NCBI GenBank assembly: GCA_036401375.1
Contig: DASWVB010000012.1
Location: 62,001-126,000, forward strand
Length of the DNA: 64,000 bases
Direction of reading: 5' to 3'
Source of the DNA: DASWUZ01 sp036401375
GTDB lineage: Bacteria; Acidobacteriota; Terriglobia; Terriglobales; Acidobacteriaceae
Program-made: the position numbers and the translations under genes
Shown here: piece after piece, positions 1 through 8,328 of the stretch
Layout: the number at the start of each line of letters is the position of its first letter
Position numbering within the stretch: the stretch's first letter is position 1
The notes under the pieces: model-generated
Told to the model about the DNA's origin: nothing
The model's input: the letters and a program-made list of their open reading frames with translations, nothing else
Databases searched by the model: none

Positions 1-800
1 GCAATCAGCCCGCGAACGGCGACGCCTACAGCAGTGTCGAGTACCAGGGTATTCATCAGGCTTCGTCCTATGACATGGCTGCCGAGCCGGCGCCGCGGCG
101 GCGCTCCCGCTGGGCGTCGGCGCCGGCGACATACATACTGCTGGCCATCAATCTGCTGGTCTTCCTGCCGATGGAGTTTCGTCCGGCAGTGGAGCAGTGG
201 GTGCTCGATCACGGCGCCAACTCCGGCGTCGCGGAGACCGGCTACGGCCAGTGGTGGCGTGTGGTCAGCTCAACCTTCATCCATAACGGCATCATTCACT
301 TCGGCACGAATATGTGGTGCCTCTGGAACCTCGGGCTGCTGGGTGAGCCGCTGCTCGGCTCCTACGGGCTGCTGGGAGTCTACCTGCTGACGGGAATCGG
401 CGGCAGCCTGCTTAGTACGGCAGTCCACCCGGACGCCTTCAGCGTGGGAGCGTCGGGAGCCATCTTCGGGCTTGCCGGGGTGCTGATCATGCTGCTCAAG
501 TCGCCGCTGCTGCCGGTGCCTCCCCAGGAGCTGCAGCGTCTGCGACGAAGCGTGATCTGGTTCGCGGTGGTGAACTTCGTCATTGGCGGCGGGATTTCAC
601 TCGCAGGGACGGCTCTGCAGATCGATAATATGGCCCACCTGGGAGGGTTCCTGACGGGGCTGGTGCTGGGCGTTCCTCTGCTGCCTAGAATAGGCGCTCC
701 GAGGGGCCAGTTTCTGCAGCGGCAGCGCCTGGCATATGGCGGCGGAATCTTCGTCCTGCTGCTGCTTGCCTATGGGATCTACCGGAACCACTCAGGCTGA
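1..800 (+). CDS. Rhomboid family intramembrane serine protease (5' partial)
   Basis: This is a polytopic inner-membrane protease that would cut transmembrane substrates inside the bilayer. The catalytic serine lies in GASGAIFGL (codon near 453) and the catalytic histidine in NMAHLGGF (codon near 636). The family segment WWRVVSSTFIHNG precedes them, and about six hydrophobic stretches follow one another. The frame is open from base 3 to the ATG at 75 with no stop, reading through a Tyr/Gln-rich stretch, so the gene most likely starts before the window and 75 is not the true start. Rhomboids of this type often have a soluble N-terminal region. The substrate cannot be inferred. It ends convergently with the regulator gene at 978. 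Confidence 0.9.
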   Translation, partial: NQPANGDAYSSVEYQGIHQASSYDMAAEPAPRRRSRWASAPATYILLAINLLVFLPMEFRPAVEQWVLDHGANSGVAETGYGQWWRVVSSTFIHNGIIHFGTNMWCLWNLGLLGEPLLGSYGLLGVYLLTGIGGSLLSTAVHPDAFSVGASGAIFGLAGVLIMLLKSPLLPVPPQELQRLRRSVIWFAVVNFVIGGGISLAGTALQIDNMAHLGGFLTGLVLGVPLLPRIGAPRGQFLQRQRLAYGGGIFVLLLLAYGIYRNHSG

Positions 801-977
801 AAAGCGGCTCGTATCCGCAGGGCAGGCTGAAGGCAGGGAAGCCCTCCGGCCTCGGTTGCTACTGCCGTCGTGCGCCTCTTCGAGCGGCCTGGAAGAGGTG
901 TTGGCTGGCGTGGGACGAGGATTTGCGAGAGAGTATCTTGAGCTGCTCACCGCAGCCATCGTGCCCGGGGCCGGCTG

Positions 978-1325
978 CTAACCGACAGCGGTTGCAGCAA
1001 ACTTCTTGACCATCGCCAGCAGCAGGCGACGATCGCTGTCGTTCAGGTTGCTGGAATAGCGCCTGATCTGCGTCAGAAATCGAAGTTCATCGTCGGTCAA
1101 TTTCTGGGTATTCAGGTCTTTGTCGAGGCTGTCCTCGGCGAAGAATTGCGCCAGGGGCAGATCGAGTGCAATCGCGATCTTCGAGAGCGTATCGATGGAA
1201 GGTACAGTGTGCCCGTTTTCCACCCTTGAGAGGTAACAGCGGAGCAGTCCGGTACGCTTTTCTACATCCCCTTGTGAGAACCCCTTTTGCAGGCGATAAC
1301 CGCGAATCGTTGTTCCAATTTGCAT
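978..1325 (-). CDS. XRE-family helix-turn-helix transcriptional regulator
   Basis: This is a small DNA-binding regulator of 115 residues. The N-terminal half is a Cro/C1-type HTH: an RGYRLQKGFSQGDVEKRTGL helix pair followed by LSRVENGHTVPSIDTLSKIA and DLPLAQFF. The C-terminal tail is charged (LTDDELRFLTQIRRY) and may mediate dimer formation. An ATG at 1334 is also in frame, but the AGAGGA ribosome-binding site abuts it and lies about nine bases before the ATG at 1325, so 1325 is preferred. It is divergent from the YihY-type gene across about 500 bases. The target operator is unknown. Confidence 0.85.
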   Translation of the reverse strand: MQIGTTIRGYRLQKGFSQGDVEKRTGLLRCYLSRVENGHTVPSIDTLSKIAIALDLPLAQFFAEDSLDKDLNTQKLTDDELRFLTQIRRYSSNLNDSDRRLLLAMVKKFAATAVG

Positions 1326-1834
1326 GTGAATCATTCCTCTTTCGACACCTGGCGCTGGGAGAATCCCCCGGATCGACCTGGCCCTCGCAGCGTTAGGACA
1401 TAGTTAACACGCGTAATCGGGGGTGAGCAAGAACTATATTCGATGCGCCGTGCGTGTTTCAGAACGTCCGGGAATAAGCCGTTTAGTTACATTCGTTTGG
1501 GAAAAGCATGTTCACCGCATAGCGCGTCATTTCTGCAGTTCGCCAGTAGAAAATTTACACGGACATTTCAGCCTGTCAACAGAGTTTAAAGAGCGTCCGA
1601 GGCCCGCGCCTGCGGCTCGCCCTCTGTCCCGAGCGCACAGCCCGCCGCCTTTGCGGGTATCGAACAGGCTAGCCCCGAACCGCCTGACACGCTCATCGAG
1701 CCGCCCCGCAGCCTGACACGCGAAAGCTAACAGAATGAAAGCATGCCAGCGGCCCCTGCACGGCGATTTTGCCATCAGGCTTTGCTCAATCGCGGTCATA
1801 ACTTTGTGCTGGCATCCAATAACATACGGCGAAG
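1326..1834. other. Intergenic region between divergent genes
   Basis: This holds the upstream regions of the XRE regulator (minus) and the YihY-type protein (plus). Short open frames on both strands lack ribosome-binding sites and resemble no family I know. I see no convincing operator, hairpin or RNA gene. Confidence 0.4.
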
Positions 1835-2743
1835 GTGGGAACGTTGGATACGCGGCAACAATTCGGCTATGCGGGGCATTTCGCCATCGTCATCTACGGC
1901 GAGCTGCTGCGGACGCGCGCCTTTGTGATCGCGGCTGCGCTCGCCTTCTACTCCGTGCTCTCCCTGGTGCCGATGCTGGTGATTTTTTCCTCGCTGCTGG
2001 CGTATCTGCCGATCCCCGACGTCTTCAACCAGCTGCTGGATCTGATGGCGGAGTTCGTGCCTCCCGACGCCATGAACCTGGTGCAGCACATCATGATCAG
2101 CGTGATGACGCCGCATCGGGGCGGCGTGCTCTCCTTCGGGATTCTTGGCTACCTCTGGGCGTCAACCGGGGGCTTTTCCGCGATGATCGAAGCGCTGGAC
2201 ATCGCGTATGACGTCAAGACATCCCGTTCGTGGTGGCGGGACCGCCTGCAGGCCCTGCTGCTCACCTTTACGACCGGTGGATTGCTCACCGTCTCTATGC
2301 TGGCGCTGATGGCGGGGCCGAGCTTCGGCCGGATGATTACGGAGGTGTTTCCTATCCCGAGGAAGTTTGCGCTGATGTGGCCAGTGCTGCGCCTCGGGGT
2401 TACCTTCGTTACCTTCGTGCTTGGAATTGCGTTGCTCTATACGCTGGGGCCGAACAGGAGACAGCGCCTGGTCTCGAACTGGCCCGGCGCCCTGGTAACG
2501 GTCTTCGGCTGGTTTGTGGGTTCGTTCGGCTTCAGCTTCTATATACGGCATTTCGCCAACTACAACACTACCTATGGCTCGCTGGGCGCGGTCATCGTGC
2601 TGATGCTCTGGTTCTACATCATCGCCTTGTCGACGCTGATTGGGGCGGAGTTGAATGCCGAGCTGCTGAAGCGCGGCTGGCACGATGAAGCGAGCGCCCA
2701 GGGCGCGCACGCCGGGCCGGTCTCGGGTATGCCTACGGTCTAG
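1835..2743 (+). CDS. YihY/virulence factor BrkB family membrane protein
   Basis: This is a 302-residue integral inner-membrane protein with about six membrane segments. Family features are RTRAFVIAAALAFYSVLSLVP near the N-terminus, GGVLSFGILGYLWASTGGF, and the C-terminal YGSLGAVIVLMLWFYI followed by GAELNAEL. These match the YihY/BrkB (once wrongly called RNase BN) family in both length and order. The start is GTG at 1835; it is the only start codon between an in-frame stop at 1820 and the conserved region. The biochemical function of the family is not settled. It converges on fabG. Confidence 0.88.
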   Translation: MGTLDTRQQFGYAGHFAIVIYGELLRTRAFVIAAALAFYSVLSLVPMLVIFSSLLAYLPIPDVFNQLLDLMAEFVPPDAMNLVQHIMISVMTPHRGGVLSFGILGYLWASTGGFSAMIEALDIAYDVKTSRSWWRDRLQALLLTFTTGGLLTVSMLALMAGPSFGRMITEVFPIPRKFALMWPVLRLGVTFVTFVLGIALLYTLGPNRRQRLVSNWPGALVTVFGWFVGSFGFSFYIRHFANYNTTYGSLGAVIVLMLWFYIIALSTLIGAELNAELLKRGWHDEASAQGAHAGPVSGMPTV

Positions 2744-2823
2744 ATCGTGCCTTCAGCCCATTACTGCCGCTGACCGGTCGAAGCAGCGACAGGACCTTTG
2801 GATCATGATGGGCCGGGGTCAGG

Positions 2824-3570
2824 TCACCCCATGTACATGCCGCCGTTCACGTCGAGCACGTGGCCGGTGATGTAGCTGGCCTCCTCAGAGGCCAGGAAGG
2901 CTACCGCGTGGGCGACCTCGGCGTCGGTGCCGACGCGGCCGAGCGGTATCTGCGCCAGCACGGCGGCGCGCTGCTTTTGGTCGAGGACCGCAGTCATAGG
3001 CGTCTCGATGTAGCCTGGAGCGACCGCATTGGCGGTGATGCCGCGGGAGGCGAGTTCGCGGGCAAGGGCCTTGGTGAACCCGATGAGACCCGCCTTGCTC
3101 GCCGCATAGTTCGTCTGCCCTGCCTGGCCCGTCTCGCCAGTGACGCTGCTCACGTTGACGATGCGACCCCAGCGGGCCTTGAGCATCGGGCCGATCAGCG
3201 CCTGGGTGAGCAGGAAGGCGCCGGTGAGATTGGTCGAGAGGACGCTATCCCAGTCCGCGCGCTTCATGCGCAGCAGCAGGGTGTCGCGGGTGATGCCGGC
3301 GTTGTTCACGAGGATGTCGACGCGGCCGAGCTGCGCGATGGCGGCGCGGGCAGCGGCCTTGATCGATTCTTCGCTGTCGGCGTCGAGGACGAAGACGTGC
3401 GCCGTGCCACCGAGGGCAGCAATCTCTGCGGCTACCTCGCTCAGCTTCGATTCATTACGTGCGGCCAGCGCTACTACTGCGCCTGCCTGCGCGAGCCGCA
3501 GCGCGCAGGCGCGGCCAATTCCCTGCGAAGCGCCAGAGACCAGCGCCGTCTTTCCTTGCAGTGCCGCCAT
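2824..3570 (-). CDS. fabG: 3-oxoacyl-[acyl-carrier-protein] reductase
   Basis: This is an NADPH-dependent reductase of the fatty-acid elongation cycle, acting on 3-oxoacyl-ACP in the cytoplasm. It is a classical SDR of 248 residues: cofactor motif GASQGIGR at residues 13-20, NNAG at 89-92, catalytic Ser142 with YAASK giving Tyr155 and Lys159, and an ending of SYITGHVLDVNGGMYMG, which is typical of FabG. An AGGAAAGACAGG stretch lies just before the ATG. It does not sit beside other fab genes here, so a related SDR role cannot be excluded, but the C-terminal match is strong. Confidence 0.9.
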   Translation of the reverse strand: MAALQGKTALVSGASQGIGRACALRLAQAGAVVALAARNESKLSEVAAEIAALGGTAHVFVLDADSEESIKAAARAAIAQLGRVDILVNNAGITRDTLLLRMKRADWDSVLSTNLTGAFLLTQALIGPMLKARWGRIVNVSSVTGETGQAGQTNYAASKAGLIGFTKALARELASRGITANAVAPGYIETPMTAVLDQKQRAAVLAQIPLGRVGTDAEVAHAVAFLASEEASYITGHVLDVNGGMYMG

Positions 3571-3677
3571 CGGAAACCTGTCTTTCCTGAGTCTTTCTCA
3601 AACGGGCCTGCGGTGGCAGACGAAGCGCAGCTCCGCTGCGTGCTGCTCGTGACCACCGTGGTTACCGCACAGGAGGA

Positions 3678-4496
3678 TTATAGATTCCGCGTAGCCGCTA
3701 CTGCGGCGGCGGCACGCCGGGAGTGCATGACCGGCACCCGCTCCAGGGACCAGACATAGACGGTCAGCTCGCGGGCGTAGTGCAGCAGCGGCGGTACGTC
3801 GGGCAGGTGGATGCCGTGGGCGGTGGGCAGATCGTTCCACTGGATCTCTGCCTCGGCGCGTTCAAGAGGCCAGGGCAGGTGATGAATGTTGCCGCGGTGC
3901 AGCTCACCCCTCGAATCGGTGGTGTAGAGGCAGTAGCGCTCGGTGAGGAAGTGCTCGATGCTGCCGGCGCGGCTTTGCTCGAGCGCATGCGTCGGGCCGA
4001 GGCTGCGGTATACGGCTTTGAAGCGGGCGGGGTGACGGGTGAAGAGTCGTTCGCTGCTGTACTGCAGGTCGCGGTCGCCGTGATGCTTGACGCTCATCCG
4101 CGCCCAGAAGTATGGCAGCTGGAAGACCATGCGCGCGACGGCGACAGCGATCGGATTGGCGGCATCGAGGGAAAAGAAGTACACGCCGGCCGCATTGCTG
4201 TTGCGCTGGCGCACATAAGTGCGCAGGTTCAACTCGGCGAAGCGGTTAGCGCCCGGAACCATGGGCGCTCCGTGCATCTGGATGCGGTCCATCCAGAAGG
4301 GCACGATGCCCACCCATGCCGAACCGTCGAAGGTGTCGGCAACGAGGCCGGAGGGCAGCAGCGCCGTCATCTCCTCGGCGGGCACTGGCCAATGGGCAAA
4401 GAGAAGATCGTTCCAGCGCTGGGTCATGGCCCAGCGGGTGGCGGGTATCGGCCACGGCCGGTGAGCGACCGCGGAGAGGATGTCGGAGATGGGCAC
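3678..4496 (-). CDS. YqjF family protein (DUF2071)
   Basis: This 272-residue soluble protein belongs to the DUF2071/YqjF family, whose function is unknown. It shows the family's N-terminal pattern RWNDLLFAHWPVPAEEMTAL, then GSAWVGIVPFWMDRI, ELNLRTYV and GVYFFSLDAANPIAV. The frame is open further upstream to 4643, but that extension would overlap the start of divergent thyX and has no family similarity. I place the start at GTG 4496, giving VPISDIL; the ATG of MTQRW is another option. The gene pair shares a short divergent promoter region of about 135 bases. Confidence 0.8.
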   Translation of the reverse strand: MPISDILSAVAHRPWPIPATRWAMTQRWNDLLFAHWPVPAEEMTALLPSGLVADTFDGSAWVGIVPFWMDRIQMHGAPMVPGANRFAELNLRTYVRQRNSNAAGVYFFSLDAANPIAVAVARMVFQLPYFWARMSVKHHGDRDLQYSSERLFTRHPARFKAVYRSLGPTHALEQSRAGSIEHFLTERYCLYTTDSRGELHRGNIHHLPWPLERAEAEIQWNDLPTAHGIHLPDVPPLLHYARELTVYVWSLERVPVMHSRRAAAAVAATRNL

Positions 4497-4632
4497 GCCT
4501 CTAGAAGATCGCACAAAACCCACAGACAAGACGAGGCGGAAGTTACGGAAGTTGCAACACGGCTGGTGTCCGAGGCAGTTCAATCCCAGGCTCAGGCCGG
4601 AGTGCTGAGAATGCCGTATTCTGGTCAGGCCC

Positions 4633-6207
4633 ATGCCCGCCATCGATCCTCAAACTGCGCTCACCGAGGCACCGCAACAGAACCAGACCGAGGTCTTCGC
4701 AGTGTTTGGAGCTGACCCGGAGGTGCTCGCCTACGCGATGGCGAAGTATTCCCGATCCTCGCTGTCGATGAAGCAGTCGCTGCAGGAGATCAGCAGCCAG
4801 CGAGCGGAGCAGTTTCTCAACACGTTCTACTTTCAGTATGGCCATCGCTCGATCGCCGACCTCGCCCATGTGGCGATGGCGATCGAACGCCTCTCCCTGC
4901 TTGCCGCAATCGTGCTGGTCGATGAGCAGCGCTGGGACGGGCAGGAGCGTTCCACGCGCTACCAGAACTTCTCGAAGAGCGGCTGGTACCTGCCTGCGTT
5001 TGGCCCTGCGGTCGAGCTGCGAGGCCTCTACACGGCGGCCGTCGAGGCACTCTTCACCGAGTACCACGCGACCGGCGAGGCGATGCTGCAGGCGTTGAAG
5101 CGGCAGATACCTCGACCGGACGAGATGAAGCCGGAGAGCTACGAGCGCACACTGAAGGCCCGCGCATTTGATGTTTCGCGCTACCTGCTGCCGCTGGCCA
5201 CGAATACTTCGCTCGGCCAGATCGTCAGCGCAAGGACGCTCGAGACGCAGGTCTCGCGACTGCTCTCGGAGCCTCATGCGGAGGTTCGTGAACTCGGCGA
5301 GAAGCTGCGCGAGGCGGCTGCAGGGGCAGCGTGGAATGTGCAGGGCGAGGCGCTGGCTAGTCTGCAGGCCGACATTGCCGCTCTTGATCCTGCGCTTGGC
5401 GACCGCGCCGCGGAGCTGCTGACTCGGAAGGTGAAGACTGCCCCAACCCTGGTCAAGTATGCAGCCGCAAACGACTACCGGATTGCAACGGAGCGCGATC
5501 TGCGGCAGGCTGCGATCGAGTTACTTGGGGGAGAGGCTATCGAGCCGGCGCCCGTCGTCGACCTGGTCGAGCGCGACCAGTCGCTGGAGGTCGAGCTCGC
5601 GACTACTCTGCTCTATGGGGCCTGCCACTATCCTTACCGGCAGATTCGCCGGCACATCAGCGCGCTGCCCTCTGCGAGGCTGGACGAAGTCATAGACATC
5701 GGCTTGCGCCACCGCGGCAGGCACGATGAACTGCTGCGCGAGTTCTCTGCCGGGCAGACCCTTTGCTTCGACATTCTCATGGATATCGGCGGCTTCCGCG
5801 ACATGCACCGCCATCGCAAGTGCACCCAGATACTGCAGGGCTTTACCGGCCTGCATGGCTACGAGGCGCCGGAGGGGCTTGAAGAGGCCGGGCTTCTGCC
5901 CCAGTACGACCGGGCGATGCGGGCAGCTCACGATGCATTCGACCTTCTAAGCTTGAGCGGGATCGCAGAGGCCGAGGCTACAGCACAGTACATCTTGCCG
6001 CTCGGTACGCGTAACCGCTCGCTCTTCAAGATGGATTTTGCCGAGGCGCTCTATATCGCTGAGCTGCGGAGTACTCCGCAGGGCCACTTCTCTTACCGCC
6101 GGATTGCCTGGCTGATGTACCAGGCTGTTTCGGAGCGGCATCCGTCGCTCGCGAAGTATTTCAGAGTCACGGACATAAACGAGCCGGTCGACCTGCTCAA
6201 GCGATAG
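4633..6207 (+). CDS. thyX: FAD-dependent thymidylate synthase, double-length form
   Basis: ThyX makes dTMP from dUMP using methylenetetrahydrofolate and FAD. At 524 residues this protein is about twice the usual ThyX length and contains two ThyX-like halves. The N-terminal half has GHRSIADLAHVAMAIERLS and QERSTRY (105-110), which resembles the Ser/Arg-Tyr end of the ThyX signature. The C-terminal half has FRDMHRHRKCTQ with RHR at 393-395, which resembles the beginning of that signature. The classical one-piece signature is thus split between halves. I know of long ThyX homologues in Acidobacteriota and related groups, but whether this one is the cell's active synthase cannot be told from the window. 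Confidence 0.85.
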   Translation: MPAIDPQTALTEAPQQNQTEVFAVFGADPEVLAYAMAKYSRSSLSMKQSLQEISSQRAEQFLNTFYFQYGHRSIADLAHVAMAIERLSLLAAIVLVDEQRWDGQERSTRYQNFSKSGWYLPAFGPAVELRGLYTAAVEALFTEYHATGEAMLQALKRQIPRPDEMKPESYERTLKARAFDVSRYLLPLATNTSLGQIVSARTLETQVSRLLSEPHAEVRELGEKLREAAAGAAWNVQGEALASLQADIAALDPALGDRAAELLTRKVKTAPTLVKYAAANDYRIATERDLRQAAIELLGGEAIEPAPVVDLVERDQSLEVELATTLLYGACHYPYRQIRRHISALPSARLDEVIDIGLRHRGRHDELLREFSAGQTLCFDILMDIGGFRDMHRHRKCTQILQGFTGLHGYEAPEGLEEAGLLPQYDRAMRAAHDAFDLLSLSGIAEAEATAQYILPLGTRNRSLFKMDFAEALYIAELRSTPQGHFSYRRIAWLMYQAVSERHPSLAKYFRVTDINEPVDLLKR

Positions 6208-6372
6208 CTCGACAACGGCCGCGACTTGTTGACCTCCACGCCCACCTAAAAATAGTAAGAAGTGCCCACCCGGCAGTTACAAGTGCTTAAGGAGCGGCTA
6301 TCCAGACGATCCCTGCACATTGCGCGAGCACTGATTAGACAAGCTACCGTTCCAGTTACGAATCGCCGCAGA

Positions 6373-6406
6373 CAGCAATGGCCGCTCATTCGAGCGGCCA
6401 TTGCTG
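6373..6406. terminator. Perfect 15-bp inverted repeat, possible terminator
   Basis: CAGCAATGGCCGCTC at 6373-6387 is mirrored exactly at 6392-6406 with a 4-base ATTC loop. It lies between the stop of thyX and the stop of the small exported protein gene (minus). No T-run follows on either strand, so it may be a bidirectional stem-type terminator or a small palindromic repeat. Confidence 0.55.
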
Positions 6407-6427
6407 CGACTAGCGAAGAAAGTAGTT

Positions 6428-6778
6428 CTAAGCAGGACCCTGACGGCGGGCGTTGTGCTTGTCCTTGTAGATGGACTTCGAGAGGTGGTTCTGGCGCTGG
6501 TTGAGCGCGCGGCGGTCGGCGTTGGTCAGGTGGCCATCGTCGTGCTTACGCATGTTGCGCTCCTCGTGGTTTACGCTGGCTTCGCGCCTCTCGAGATTCG
6601 TGGTCTCCCTGGGAGTAAGCTGTCCGCTCTTGACGCCGTTACCGATGCGCTCCTGCTGATCATGCTTGCGGTCAGCAATGGTGCCGGGGGCTGGCGTGGT
6701 GGTGGTTGTAGACTGCGCGAGAGCTGAGGCGGTCAATACACAAAATACAGTAGCTGTCACAATTCCTTCTACGTTCAT
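6428..6778 (-). CDS. Small exported charged protein, function unknown
   Basis: The mature protein follows a clear signal peptide (MNVEGIVTATVFCVLTASAL, then AQ) and a short Thr/Pro linker. It is highly hydrophilic and rich in Arg, Asn, His and Glu, with a repeat-like pattern: RIGNGVKSGQLTPRETTNLE is echoed by MRKHDDGHLTNADRRALNQ. I have a general memory of similar 'GxLTxxE' periplasmic proteins in Acidobacteriota and Planctomycetota, all uncharacterised. The start is ATG 6778 with GGAG upstream; a longer in-frame ATG at 6844 would bury the signal peptide. No operon partner is visible. Confidence 0.65.
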   Translation of the reverse strand: MNVEGIVTATVFCVLTASALAQSTTTTTPAPGTIADRKHDQQERIGNGVKSGQLTPRETTNLERREASVNHEERNMRKHDDGHLTNADRRALNQRQNHLSKSIYKDKHNARRQGPA

Positions 6779-6958
6779 CTGGGGGTCTCCTTCGACCAAT
6801 GTTGCTATCAGTTCCGCTTCAATAAACACACGCTCTCGGAACATGTTGCGATGAACGCAAGAAACTTTATATCTATACTATCGACCGGCCCGGGAGTTCC
6901 TTAAGGTATAACTCGAGCCCTAGAGTCAGGCTGTGACCATCAACATACCGGCATCGAG

Positions 6959-7993
6959 CTATCGCTGGTGTACATGCCTACGCTGTGCCGGAGACTTATC
7001 GTCATCTTTCAAGCTGGGTAGCGTTAGCGCCAGCAATTTCGTCGGATCGAGATAAGCGCCGTTCCAACGCACTCCCATGTGAAGATGCGGCCCAGTAACC
7101 CGGCCCGTCTTGCCGGAGAGGCCTACGCGCTCACCCTTCTTCAACTTCTCGCCTGCCTTTACATCGATCTTCGACAGATGCATATAGATGGTGAAGAAGC
7201 GCTCGCCGTGGTCGACGATGACACAGTTACCCTCGTAGAAGAGCTCCTTCGCGAGCACCACTGTTCCAGAGTTGGACACAATGACCGGCGCACCCTCTGC
7301 TATCGGGAAGTCCGTTCCACGATGGGTGCTTGTCATCTCTTCATTGAAGAGGCGGGTCATGCCAAATGTGTCCGTCGGCTTGGCCTGGACAGGGGTGACG
7401 AAGTTGCCGGACCAGAGCGGCAGAGGCGTAACCCGTGCGAAGGCACGATTCTTCAAGACCTGGTCGAGTGCGATCTGCCGCTTGCCGGCCGCGTCAGGTT
7501 CGACGAAGTTCTGCGGCACCGTCACGTCGCTTGTCTTGAAGTTGGCTGCCCCGATCTCGACCGCCTTCACGGCCCGCAGCAGCCTGCCGCCGGCAGTAGC
7601 GCTCAGGGTCAGATCGTAGCTGCCCGGCTGGGTCTCCAGGTCCGCGCCGGCCAGAGCGTACCAGACCTTCGGGTTGCTGGATTTGAAGAACTTCACGTCT
7701 TTGCCGATCCAGCGTCCCGTGAGCCGCGTGGGCACATGCTCAAATTCGACGGTAAAGAAGGCGACGGAGCCCTGCTCGAGCTGGTTTGGCTGCCAGAACA
7801 CGTTCTTGATACCGGGGCTGGTCTTGTCGTGTGAGGTCTTGCCGGTCGACGCCTGGTCCTGGGACGGCGCCCCCGCGGCTGCAGGCGGCTGGGCAGCCGG
7901 CGATGTCTGCGGCCCGGCGCTCTGGGCGATGCAGATTGGCATGAGGCTTGTGAAGAGGGCAAGGACGGCGGGCAATTTCGACATTTTATTCAT
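6959..7993 (-). CDS. M23 family metallopeptidase (LytM-type), exported
   Basis: This is a secreted zinc peptidase expected to cut peptidoglycan cross-links or to activate amidases. A signal peptide (SKLPAVLALFTSLMPICIAQ) is followed by an Ala/Pro/Gln/Thr linker, a beta-rich middle domain, and a C-terminal LytM domain. The zinc ligands are visible: HRGTD gives His224 and Asp228, and HLH gives His303 and His305; the conserved MHLSKI gives His272. All expected metal ligands are present, so an active enzyme is likely. ATG 7993 has AGAGGA five bases upstream and is preferred over the upstream in-frame start at 8050. It lies upstream of recA on the other strand. Confidence 0.88.
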   Translation of the reverse strand: MNKMSKLPAVLALFTSLMPICIAQSAGPQTSPAAQPPAAAGAPSQDQASTGKTSHDKTSPGIKNVFWQPNQLEQGSVAFFTVEFEHVPTRLTGRWIGKDVKFFKSSNPKVWYALAGADLETQPGSYDLTLSATAGGRLLRAVKAVEIGAANFKTSDVTVPQNFVEPDAAGKRQIALDQVLKNRAFARVTPLPLWSGNFVTPVQAKPTDTFGMTRLFNEEMTSTHRGTDFPIAEGAPVIVSNSGTVVLAKELFYEGNCVIVDHGERFFTIYMHLSKIDVKAGEKLKKGERVGLSGKTGRVTGPHLHMGVRWNGAYLDPTKLLALTLPSLKDDDKSPAQRRHVHQR

Positions 7994-8328
7994 AAGCTTC
8001 CTCTTTCGAGCGGGTCTGGCAGGGCGCGAGTAGCTGGAATGTGCTCTCACTCTGATGCAGCATTCCGGCTTGATCGCGCCGCTCTCCCGCCGACCGAGAT
8101 GAGCCGCCGAGGCATCGTCGAGCCGCTCACGTCGGCTGCTTCAGCAGGAATCGAGATGGTGACGAGATGGTCTTCGTATTTTCTTCGCTATAGCTGCCTT
8201 GAATGTTAGAATTCTCCAAAATTGAGCAATATGGCTCACCCCGGTCTTCCATGCCGGGACTATCTTCTGAGGGCGAGCGCGCTGGCCCGACACTCATGCT
8301 TGAGACAACTTAAGAATCGGAGAACACC
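7994..8328. promoter_or_regulatory. Divergent intergenic region upstream of recA and the M23 gene
   Basis: These 335 bases must hold the promoters of recA (plus) and the peptidase (minus). RecA genes are usually LexA-controlled, but I could not identify a dependable SOS box. A short imperfect hairpin, CCCGG-N8-CCGGG, lies near 8242-8260. CGGAGAA precedes the GTG start of recA. Confidence 0.4.

Noticed and set aside
2860..3759. Long plus-strand open frame opposite fabG
   Set aside because: It is antisense to a clear fabG with intact catalytic residues. Its predicted protein is low-complexity Ala/Gly/Arg/Asp and arises from high-GC codon bias.
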